From assembly GCF_018223345.1 (NCBI RefSeq), contig NZ_CP073587.1:1275001-1339000 (forward strand): 64,000 bases of DNA. Reading direction: 5' to 3'. Under the pieces are notes generated by a model. The model worked only from the letters and a program-made list of their open reading frames with translations, did not search any database and was not told the origin of the DNA. Numbering within the stretch: position 1 is the first letter of the stretch; the number at the start of each line of letters is the position of its first letter. Of this stretch, positions 56,694 through 64,000 are shown one piece after another. Origin of the DNA: Shewanella yunxiaonensis. Lineage in GTDB: Bacteria; Pseudomonadota; Gammaproteobacteria; Enterobacterales; Shewanellaceae. A program made the translations under genes and the position numbers.

Positions 56694-59600
56694 ATGAAGT
56701 CAGCGGTTAAGTTTTTTTGGGCGTTAATTTTAGGTTTTATGGTAAGTGGCTGTGGCGGGGGCGGCAGTGCACTTTCCGATTCCACTGGTGGTAGTACTAC
56801 CCCGCCAACCGGAACAACTTCAGTTACGTTAAGCATCTCAAACAGCAATATAGCCGCAGACACACCAGCGACATTAACGGCTACTGTCAAAAATTCACTG
56901 ACAGGAGCAATTGCTGGTGAATTGGTGACATTTACGCTAAATGATAGTGCGCTTGGGACATTTGTTCCGGCTATTGGTACCGCACTGACTGATGCTAACG
57001 GTGTTGCTACAGTGACCTTGGCCTCTGCTGATGTTGCAGGTGCCGGTACAGTTACGGCGTCGATTGCCTCTGGTGCCACCGCCACAGTAGGCTTCACTAT
57101 GGCCGGTGATGGCGCTGGTGGTGGTGAAACCACTACCATTGCTTTGGCAATTTCAAATGCCAATATCTCGGCAGCGACACCTGCCACATTGAGTGCGACA
57201 GTCACCAACAGTGCTACGGGAGTGGTTGCCGGGCAATTAGTGACCTTTAAGCTGAGTGATAGTACGCTTGGGAGCTTTACTCCGGCGACTGGTACAGCAC
57301 TGACAGATGCTAACGGTGTTGCGACAGTGACCTTGGCCACTGCTGATATTGCCGGCGCGGGTATTGTGACCGCATCAGTCGCCTCCGGAGCATCAGCTTC
57401 TGTCGGTTTCACTATGGCCGGTGATGGCGCTGGTGGTGGTGAAACCACTACCATTGCTTTGGCAATTTCAAATGCCAATATCTCGGCAGCGACACCTGCC
57501 ACATTGAGTGCGACAGTCACCAACAGTGCTACGGGAGTGGTTGCCGGGCAATTGGTGACCTTTAAGTTAAGCAACAGCTCTCTTGGTGTATTTGTCCCTG
57601 CTATCGGTACTGCACTGACTGATACTAACGGTGTAGCTACGGTGACATTGGCAACTTCAGATGTCGCAGGTGCGGGTACAGTTACAGCGTCGATCGCCTC
57701 CGGGGAGTCAGCTACAGTGGGCTTCACTATGGCTGGTGATGGAGGTGCTAGTGGTGGAAGCGCACAGGTTACTTTAGCGCTGACAGATGAGGCTGGAAAT
57801 CCAATTGATACGATTAACTCGACAACGCCAGGTGTACTTACCGCAAAAGTTACCGGTATTTCACAGACTGTAATTGTCACTTTTTCCGTGTCAAAGGGAG
57901 ATCTGCCGATCTCTACTGCGATAACCAATAGTGAAGGGGTCGCAAGTGTCCGGCTCTATGCAGGAAGTGAACTTGGTGCTGGGACGGCAACTGCATCGTT
58001 GGTAACCGGCGAGTCAGTTCAAAAGATATTTGCAATAGGCGCCACAAATGTTGTTATGGGAAGTGGGACTCCATTCGTGTCAGGCCAAGCTTTGGTGAGT
58101 GCATCAACGCTTTCTGCGGGAGGGACAGCTACAATTTCCGTCGAATTAAAAGATGGGAACGGTAATCCTTTTACTGAGCCAGTGGACGTTAATTTTGCAT
58201 CTACATGTTCAAATAAATCAGTACCTGAGGCAGAAATTAGCTCACCAATTACAGCTATAAATGGGCAAGCAAGCAGCACTTATCTTGCTCAAGGATGTGT
58301 CGGGCCTGATGCGATAACTGTCACAGCTGACGTAGGCGGTCAAAGTCTTTCTGCCACTGGTACCATTACCGTGTTGTCTGCTGATGCTGGAAGTATTGTT
58401 TTTATAGACGCTTCTCCAGAACAAATTAGTATTAAAGGAACCGGAGGTGATGAGTCTTCAACATTAAGGTTTAAGGTTTTAGATACTAATGGAAATCCAG
58501 TCGCTAATAAGGATGTTGATTTCTCCTTAAATACAACAGTTGGAGGGCTAACATTAGACCCTTATCTAGCCACGACTAATAGTCAAGGGATTGCCCAAAC
58601 GGTAGTTAATGCAGGAACTGTGGCAACGTCTGTTCGAGTTACTGCGAGTGTTAACGGCTCAAGTCCATTGATTTCTAGTCAGTCAAATGTACTCGTTGTT
58701 ACTACAGGTAAGCCTGATCAGGATAGCTTCTCTTTATCCGCATCAACTTATAACGTTGAAGGTTGGAATTATGATGGTGTTCAGGTCACTGTAACTGCAC
58801 GTTTAGCTGATGCGTTCAACAACCCTGTGCCCAATGGTACTGCTGTAGTCTTTACTGCCGAAGGTGGTTCTATTGAGGGGTCATGTCAGACGACTGATGG
58901 GGTTTGTTCTGTTCTATGGACAAGCCAGTTACCGCGTCCTGTTGGCGTTGATAACAATGGACCATTACTCGACGCTTCTGGGAATCAAATAGCTGATCCC
59001 CAATCTGCTGAGGTTGAGTTAACCAATTTCAAAGGAGATAAGTATCTAGGCAACTATTATGGTCAGCCTTTTGGTGGTCGAGTGACTATTACTGCAACGG
59101 CAATAGGGGAAGAGTCATTTCCTGATTTAAACAGTAATAACATCATGGACACTGATACTGAGTTCAGTCGTTTTGTTGGTGATGGAACGGATTGTGGTCG
59201 TGATAACAGTGGTGATTGTTATGATTTGCCAGAGGCCTTTGTCGATCACAACGAAGATGGTATTTACACTCCAGCATATGATAAAGGTGGCTCTACAGAC
59301 ACCTCGGGGGATCATGAAACCTATACCGATTTTGTTGATGCCAATAATCCAACTGGTCTGAATGAGTACAATTTTGCTGATGGTGAATACAATGGGGTAT
59401 TGTGTGACGATAGTGCAGCATCTACCGTGCTGTGTAGCGCCTCTAAATCTGTAAATGTCCGTCGGTCGTTGGTATTGATAATGTCGGGAAGTGAGGCATA
59501 TGCTACTCAGGAGTCCAATATTCTGATTGATGACGATGATGGGTTGGTGGCTGATGGTGTAGTAAATATTACTGAAGGTGGCTCTGCAAGGGTGTATTTC

Positions 59601-59870
59601 ACTATCTCCGATGTTAATAATCAGCAGATGCCAGCAGGAACTGAAGTCGATATTTCTGCCAATGGGGCTACCATAACCAGTTCTAGTAAATATGTATGGC
59701 CAAACTCAAATTATAACGGCGGAAGAAGTTTTTCTGTGAGTTTGAAAGGTGGTGCTGCAGGAGCAGGAAATTTACTGGTAACCGTAACAACGCCTGGACC
59801 ATCGGGAAATGGAAGCGATACCGTAACGGAAGTTGTTAATTTGCCAATAGTTGTTGTACAGGCTCCTTAA
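56694..59870 (+). CDS. Large Ig-like (Big_1) repeat surface lipoprotein
   Basis: A 1058-aa protein. Signal peptide and lipobox FMVSGC give lipid-Cys at about residue 20, followed by GGGGS. Three tandem repeats of about 105 residues (GTALTDANGVATVTLA...AGAGTVTAS) are bacterial Ig-like Big_1 modules; further, more diverged Ig-like modules follow to about residue 700, then an Asp/Asn-rich segment (DLNSNNIMDTDTE, DHNEDGIYTP) that could bind Ca. Cysteines are few. Start ATG 56694 has aaggagg upstream. Likely an adhesin-like or envelope protein; partners unknown. Confidence 0.85.
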   Translation: MKSAVKFFWALILGFMVSGCGGGGSALSDSTGGSTTPPTGTTSVTLSISNSNIAADTPATLTATVKNSLTGAIAGELVTFTLNDSALGTFVPAIGTALTDANGVATVTLASADVAGAGTVTASIASGATATVGFTMAGDGAGGGETTTIALAISNANISAATPATLSATVTNSATGVVAGQLVTFKLSDSTLGSFTPATGTALTDANGVATVTLATADIAGAGIVTASVASGASASVGFTMAGDGAGGGETTTIALAISNANISAATPATLSATVTNSATGVVAGQLVTFKLSNSSLGVFVPAIGTALTDTNGVATVTLATSDVAGAGTVTASIASGESATVGFTMAGDGGASGGSAQVTLALTDEAGNPIDTINSTTPGVLTAKVTGISQTVIVTFSVSKGDLPISTAITNSEGVASVRLYAGSELGAGTATASLVTGESVQKIFAIGATNVVMGSGTPFVSGQALVSASTLSAGGTATISVELKDGNGNPFTEPVDVNFASTCSNKSVPEAEISSPITAINGQASSTYLAQGCVGPDAITVTADVGGQSLSATGTITVLSADAGSIVFIDASPEQISIKGTGGDESSTLRFKVLDTNGNPVANKDVDFSLNTTVGGLTLDPYLATTNSQGIAQTVVNAGTVATSVRVTASVNGSSPLISSQSNVLVVTTGKPDQDSFSLSASTYNVEGWNYDGVQVTVTARLADAFNNPVPNGTAVVFTAEGGSIEGSCQTTDGVCSVLWTSQLPRPVGVDNNGPLLDASGNQIADPQSAEVELTNFKGDKYLGNYYGQPFGGRVTITATAIGEESFPDLNSNNIMDTDTEFSRFVGDGTDCGRDNSGDCYDLPEAFVDHNEDGIYTPAYDKGGSTDTSGDHETYTDFVDANNPTGLNEYNFADGEYNGVLCDDSAASTVLCSASKSVNVRRSLVLIMSGSEAYATQESNILIDDDDGLVADGVVNITEGGSARVYFTISDVNNQQMPAGTEVDISANGATITSSSKYVWPNSNYNGGRSFSVSLKGGAAGAGNLLVTVTTPGPSGNGSDTVTEVVNLPIVVVQAP
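57093..57238 (+). repeat. Direct repeat, copy 1 (146 bp)
   Basis: Identical to 57408-57553, exactly 315 bp (105 codons) away, by direct reading. It lies inside the Big_1 lipoprotein gene. Confidence 0.9.
57408..57553 (+). repeat. Direct repeat, copy 2 (146 bp)
   Basis: Second copy; the match resumes for 12 bases after one change at 57554. Confidence 0.9.
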
Positions 59871-59884
59871 TAACGTCTAGTTAT

Positions 59885-59915
59885 AGAACTGCCCGGTAAT
59901 TATCGGGCAGTTCTT
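59885..59915. terminator. Terminator between the lipoprotein gene and astB
   Basis: Stem agaactgcccg / cgggcagttct plus ttttta on the plus strand. Confidence 0.88.
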
Positions 59916-59931
59916 TTTACAAATAGAACTA

Positions 59932-61266
59932 TCACTGTTGAAAAAGATAAATACTGCCCAGTTTCATCAACTGAGTCAGCTCATCTAATGCCGTTCTGGA
60001 TTCGATTAATAGTTGTGGATCAGCCAAATCGGTAACTTCCAGTCGATCACGGTAATGACGATCTACCCAGCGATTCAATTTTTCAAACAACTCATCAGTT
60101 AACAATACATGCTGATTGAGTGCGGCTATCTCTGTGTCATTCATGGCAACCCGAAGCCGCAAACATGCCGGCCCTCCACCATTGTGCATGCTTTGCTTTA
60201 CGTCAAAGAAATGGATTTGTTTGATAGGGGTATCCATCGTCAGTAATTGGTCTAAATAGGCTTTTACACGAGGGTTCTCTTCACAGTCTGTCGGTGCAAT
60301 CAATGCCATTTCACCACTAGCGAGTGTGATGATTTGGGTATTAAAAAGGTAGGTTTTTACAGCGTCGGTGACACTTACCTGATGATTGGGCACTTCTACC
60401 AGATGTAAAGGCCCTTGCAACTTGCCGCGCAGTTCCGCCAACTTCTTCTTGCCATCCCAGAACGCCTGTTCGTGGTAAAACAGCATATTCTGGTTGCCGA
60501 CAGCAATCACATCGTTGTGAAATACCCCTTGATCAATAACCGCAGGATTCTGCTGAATAAACACGGTACTGTCATTATCTAACTGGTGCAATCTGGCAAT
60601 TGCCTCGGACGCTTCCAATGTTTGGCGAGCAGGATATTTCTGGGGTTTAGGTAAATGGGCATTGGTTGCAGACTGACCATAGACAAATATTTCAACACCA
60701 GCCTGATCATAAGCCTGACAAAGACGGGTATGGTTGGCGGCACCTTCATCGCCTAAGCTCGGGTGTGAAGGTAATGGCTGATGATGTACGAAGTAACGGT
60801 TATCATCGAAAATCGCTTTAAGAAGTTTGCCGGTTGTTGCGGGTTCTATTGCGCGATGGAATTTGTCCACGAGACTTGCCGGGGTGAAATGAATTTTACC
60901 GTCACAAGTATCAGCACTTGGAGACACGGTTGCGGCATTGGCCGTCCACATACTTGATGCACTGGCACATGCTTGGAGTAATGCCGGGGCCTGTTTAGCA
61001 GCTTTTTGCAAAACAGCAGCATCGGTACCAGAAAAGCCTAATCGCCTCAGCGTGTGCACATCTGGGCGCTCCTGCGGTGCTAAGATACCTTGTACCAGCC
61101 CCATATCCGCCAATGCCTTTGCTTTTTTTAAGCCTTGTTTCGCTGCGGCTCGGGGATTCGAGGCTTGTGCCGCGTGACTCTGCGATGCGACATTACCAAA
61201 TGATAATCCAGCATAGTTATGAGTCGGGCCGACAAGCCCGTCGAAATTCGCTTCGAACTGTTTCAT
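59932..61266 (-). CDS. astB: N-succinylarginine dihydrolase
   Basis: A 444-aa enzyme of the arginine succinyltransferase route, converting succinylarginine to succinylornithine with release of ammonia and CO2. It has [45 protein letters not shown] [12 protein letters not shown], the [13 protein letters not shown] block and [14 protein letters not shown] with the active Cys. ATG 61266 has aggaaa upstream. The other ast genes are not here, so the pathway is split. Confidence 0.95.
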   Translation of the reverse strand: MKQFEANFDGLVGPTHNYAGLSFGNVASQSHAAQASNPRAAAKQGLKKAKALADMGLVQGILAPQERPDVHTLRRLGFSGTDAAVLQKAAKQAPALLQACASASSMWTANAATVSPSADTCDGKIHFTPASLVDKFHRAIEPATTGKLLKAIFDDNRYFVHHQPLPSHPSLGDEGAANHTRLCQAYDQAGVEIFVYGQSATNAHLPKPQKYPARQTLEASEAIARLHQLDNDSTVFIQQNPAVIDQGVFHNDVIAVGNQNMLFYHEQAFWDGKKKLAELRGKLQGPLHLVEVPNHQVSVTDAVKTYLFNTQIITLASGEMALIAPTDCEENPRVKAYLDQLLTMDTPIKQIHFFDVKQSMHNGGGPACLRLRVAMNDTEIAALNQHVLLTDELFEKLNRWVDRHYRDRLEVTDLADPQLLIESRTALDELTQLMKLGSIYLFQQ

Positions 61267-61589
61267 GGCGTTTCCTGTTGCTGTGATGCAGGGCGTGATC
61301 GTCAATATTTAATGCCAGTATACTGATGCCCCGTCAGCTAACAACCTATGAAAAAGTAACGAATAAAGGCTTTTTTGTCACAATTGCATAACTATTACTT
61401 GCCAGTAGCTTGAATATGAAATATTAGTTTTTAATAACGCAAAATTATTTATAAAAATAATTTTTCCTTTGCTTAAAAAGTGAGTTGCCGTCGCATTAAA
61501 AGCAGCGTTCGACTTGCAAGTCGATAGACAACCCTCTATATATGGGGGCAATTTTTACCTTTCAGAGATCTTTTGGCGCTAATCACACT
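61267..61589. other. Divergent intergenic region astB-topA
   Basis: Mostly AT-rich; must contain both promoters. A hairpin of A/T bases (aaaattattt / aaataatttt, 61441-61464) and a perfect 14-bp palindrome cgacttgcaagtcg (61510-61523) are visible. No gene seen. Confidence 0.5.
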
Positions 61590-64000
61590 ATGGGAAAATC
61601 GCTAGTTATTGTCGAATCGCCGGCTAAAGCCAAGACTATTAACAAATATCTTGGAAAAGAATACATCGTTAAGTCGAGCGTAGGTCATATCCGGGACCTG
61701 CCGACTTCCTCTTCTGCCGAGCCGAATGGCAAGACTAAGTCCGTTGCCGATGTCCGAAAAATGACGCCGGAAGAAAAGGTCGCATATAAGCAGGCAAAAG
61801 AGCATTCCGCATTGGTTTCCCGTATGGGGGTCGACCCTGAACACGGCTGGAAAGCAAATTATCAGATCTTGCCGGGCAAGGAAAAGGTCGTTAAAGAGCT
61901 GAAATCGCTGGCGGAAGACGCTGATAAAGTCTATCTCGCAACCGACTTGGACCGTGAAGGGGAGGCTATCGCCTGGCATTTGCAGCAAGTGATTGGTGGT
62001 GATAGCAGTCGTTATCGCCGTGTCGTGTTTAACGAGATTACCAAAAGCGCGATTCAAGATGCATTCAGTCATCCTGGTGAGCTGAATAACAACATGGTTA
62101 ATGCTCAGCAGGCGCGGCGTTTCCTCGATCGTGTCGTCGGCTTTATGGTATCGCCGCTGCTGTGGAAAAAGGTGGCGCGAGGTTTGTCTGCTGGACGGGT
62201 GCAGTCTGTGGCTGTGCGTTTGGTGGTTGAACGTGAAGCAGAAATTAAAGCCTTCGTGCCCGAAGAATTTTGGGATGTGAATGCTGATGTCACTACTCTT
62301 GCAGCAGAGCCGCTGACGCTTGAAGTTGTAAAAAAGGCAAATCAGGAATTTTCACCACGCAATGAAGCCGAAGCTATGGCCGCGGTTAAGCTGCTGGAAA
62401 ATGCCGCTTACAAAGTTACTGGCAGAGAAGTTAAGGCGACTCAAAGTAAGGCAAGTGCGCCATTTATTACTTCAACGTTGCAGCAGGCTGCCAGTACCCG
62501 TTTAGGCTTCGGTGTGAAAAAGACCATGATGCTGGCACAGCGTCTCTATGAAGCCGGTTACATCACTTACATGCGTACAGACTCCACCAACCTTAGTCAG
62601 GAAGCGCTGGACAGCGTACGTAGCATGATTGCCAAAGAGTTCGGTGAGCAATACTTACCTGCCGCGCCCAATCATTATGGTAATAAAGAAGGTGCCCAGG
62701 AAGCCCATGAAGCGATTCGTCCGTCAGACGTGAAAGTTCACGCTGCGACGTTGTCTGATATGGAACGCGATGCTCAGCGCTTGTATGAGTTAATCTGGCG
62801 CCAGTTTGTTTCCTGCCAGATGACCCCTGCTCAGTATGATGCTACGCGTTTAACCGTTACCGCTGGAGACTTTGAGCTAAGAGCGACTGGTCGCACACTG
62901 AAATTTGATGGTTGGACGCGTGTACAGCCGGCATTGAAGAAGAAGAACGAGGAAGAAGTCACACTCCCTTACGTTGCGGAGGGTGACATGTTGTCTCTGC
63001 AAACGCTGAATCCTAAGCAACACTTTACTAAGCCTCCAGCGCGATACAGTGAAGCTTCTTTGGTGAAAGAGCTCGAAAAACGTGGTATCGGTCGGCCTTC
63101 AACCTACGCAACAATTATCTCCACCATTCAGGACCGTGGCTACGTGCGCGTAGAGAATCGCCGTTTTTACGCTGAGAAAATGGGTGAAATCGTCAGTAAG
63201 CGCCTGCTAGAAAACTTCTCTGATCTGATGAGCTATGACTTTACCGCCGAGATGGAACAAACATTGGATAATGTGGCGCAAGGGCAGCTCGAATGGAAAA
63301 AGGTACTCGATAACTTCTATAAAGAATTCAGTCATACCCTAGAGAAAGCGGAATTACCGGCAGAAGAGGGCGGTATGCGCCCTAATCAGATGATACTGAC
63401 GGATATCAAATGCCCTACCTGTGGTCGGCCAATGGGCATCCGTACTGGATCTACTGGCGTATTTTTAGGGTGTTCAGGATACGAGTTACCGCCTAAAGAA
63501 CGATGCAAAACCACGCTGAACCTTACACCTGGTGAAGAAGCTATTACCGATGGTGAAGATGCGGAAACTGATGCGTTACGAGCTAAGCACCGTTGTGGGT
63601 TGTGTGGCACAGCGATGGACAGTTATCTCTTGGATGAAACGCGTAAGCTGCACGTCTGTGGTAATAATCCAAGTTGTCCTGGTTATGAGGTCGAAACCGG
63701 TCACTTTAAGATTAAAGGTTATGAAGGTCCGGTGATTGAATGTGACCGTTGTGGTTCCAACATGGAGCTGAAAAACGGTCGTTTCGGTAAATATTTCGGC
63801 TGCGTTAACCCTGAGTGTAAAAATACTCGTAAGCTACTGAAGAATGGTGAAGTCGCACCGCCAAAAGAAGATCCTATCCATCTTCCGGAACTGAAATGCA
63901 GCAAATCTGATGCGTATTTTGTGCTACGCGATGGTGCTGCTGGGTTATTTCTGGCGGCCAGTACTTTCCCTAAATCACGTGAGACCCGTGCGCCGCTAGT
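61590..64000 (+). CDS. topA: DNA topoisomerase I (3' partial)
   Basis: ATG 61590 opens a frame of about 803 codons that runs off the right edge, near the expected total of about 870. It has [21 protein letters not shown] (Toprim), the [16 protein letters not shown] acidic motif and the catalytic Tyr in [13 protein letters not shown]. The C-terminus shows three zinc ribbons: [16 protein letters not shown] and CDRCGSNM. It relaxes negative supercoils. Confidence 0.97.
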   Translation, partial: MGKSLVIVESPAKAKTINKYLGKEYIVKSSVGHIRDLPTSSSAEPNGKTKSVADVRKMTPEEKVAYKQAKEHSALVSRMGVDPEHGWKANYQILPGKEKVVKELKSLAEDADKVYLATDLDREGEAIAWHLQQVIGGDSSRYRRVVFNEITKSAIQDAFSHPGELNNNMVNAQQARRFLDRVVGFMVSPLLWKKVARGLSAGRVQSVAVRLVVEREAEIKAFVPEEFWDVNADVTTLAAEPLTLEVVKKANQEFSPRNEAEAMAAVKLLENAAYKVTGREVKATQSKASAPFITSTLQQAASTRLGFGVKKTMMLAQRLYEAGYITYMRTDSTNLSQEALDSVRSMIAKEFGEQYLPAAPNHYGNKEGAQEAHEAIRPSDVKVHAATLSDMERDAQRLYELIWRQFVSCQMTPAQYDATRLTVTAGDFELRATGRTLKFDGWTRVQPALKKKNEEEVTLPYVAEGDMLSLQTLNPKQHFTKPPARYSEASLVKELEKRGIGRPSTYATIISTIQDRGYVRVENRRFYAEKMGEIVSKRLLENFSDLMSYDFTAEMEQTLDNVAQGQLEWKKVLDNFYKEFSHTLEKAELPAEEGGMRPNQMILTDIKCPTCGRPMGIRTGSTGVFLGCSGYELPPKERCKTTLNLTPGEEAITDGEDAETDALRAKHRCGLCGTAMDSYLLDETRKLHVCGNNPSCPGYEVETGHFKIKGYEGPVIECDRCGSNMELKNGRFGKYFGCVNPECKNTRKLLKNGEVAPPKEDPIHLPELKCSKSDAYFVLRDGAAGLFLAASTFPKSRETRAPL

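Noticed and set aside
56636..57928. 430-codon open frame antisense to the Big_1 lipoprotein gene
   Set aside because: Its repeats simply mirror the Ala/Thr/Val-rich Ig repeats of the plus-strand gene, which has a signal peptide, lipobox and strong ribosome site.

Overview
The window looks like chromosome of a Shewanella-type gammaproteobacterium (Shewanellaceae). This rests on gene content and order: queA-tgt-yajC-secD-secF; suhB-trmJ-cysE-iscRSUA-hscBA-fdx-iscX-ndk; apt-dnaX-ybaB-recR-htpG-cnoX-adk-hemH-gsk; and astB divergent from topA. The species cannot be fixed from the sequence alone. Most of the window is ordinary, moderately GC-balanced core genome. Bases 1-5921 are visibly more AT-rich and carry accessory genes.

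Region 1 (1-6014) is the unusual part. It holds an outer-membrane protein of the MetA/phenol-degradation type (5' end outside the window), a 57-aa Cys/His-starting small protein, two subunits of the benzoyl-CoA reductase/2-hydroxyacyl-CoA dehydratase (BCR/HAD) superfamily, their ASKHA-type ATPase activator, a 256-aa protein resembling part of the CO dehydrogenase/acetyl-CoA synthase beta subunit with a C-terminal Cys cluster, and a CooC-type metallocentre ATPase with the CxC motif. All genes point the same way. Perfect inverted repeats sit between the OMP, catalytic and maturation segments and at the end. I read it as a low-potential metalloenzyme system with its own reductive activator and dedicated metal-cluster maturation, plus a possible outer-membrane channel. 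The substrate is unknown.

Region 2 (6.1-15.7 kb) holds a GFA-family protein, an ABC exporter, an alkylation-repair pair (Ada/AlkA fusion plus Ogt), a degenerate phosphatase-like protein, CheV, SstT, RluA and AcpH. Region 3 (15.8-23.1 kb) holds queuosine synthesis (queA, tgt), the Sec accessory membrane complex (yajC, secD, secF), a DUF2007 protein and a siroheme-synthesis enzyme. Region 4 (23.1-31.7 kb) holds a subtype-B tannase-like lipoprotein and a CstA/BtsT-type transporter controlled by a BtsS/BtsR-like two-component system, with a striking five-copy operator array. It then has YecH, an orphan ParA with a ribbon-helix-helix partner, a PilZ protein and PsiE.

Region 5 (31.7-33.3 kb) is a solo TnpB (IS1341-like) element with matching stem-loops at both ends. 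Region 6 (33.3-42.4 kb) is suhB, trmJ, cysE, the complete isc operon behind a recognisable IscR box, and ndk. Region 7 (42.4-55.2 kb) is a DksA-like protein, dusC, ybaN, apt, dnaX (with a putative slippery A9 that gives a short form), ybaB, recR, htpG, cnoX/ybbN, adk, hemH and gsk. Region 8 (55.2-64 kb) is a dicarboxylate/amino-acid:cation symporter, a large repeat-containing Big_1 lipoprotein, astB, and topA running off the right edge. I saw no tRNA, rRNA, CRISPR array or prophage.
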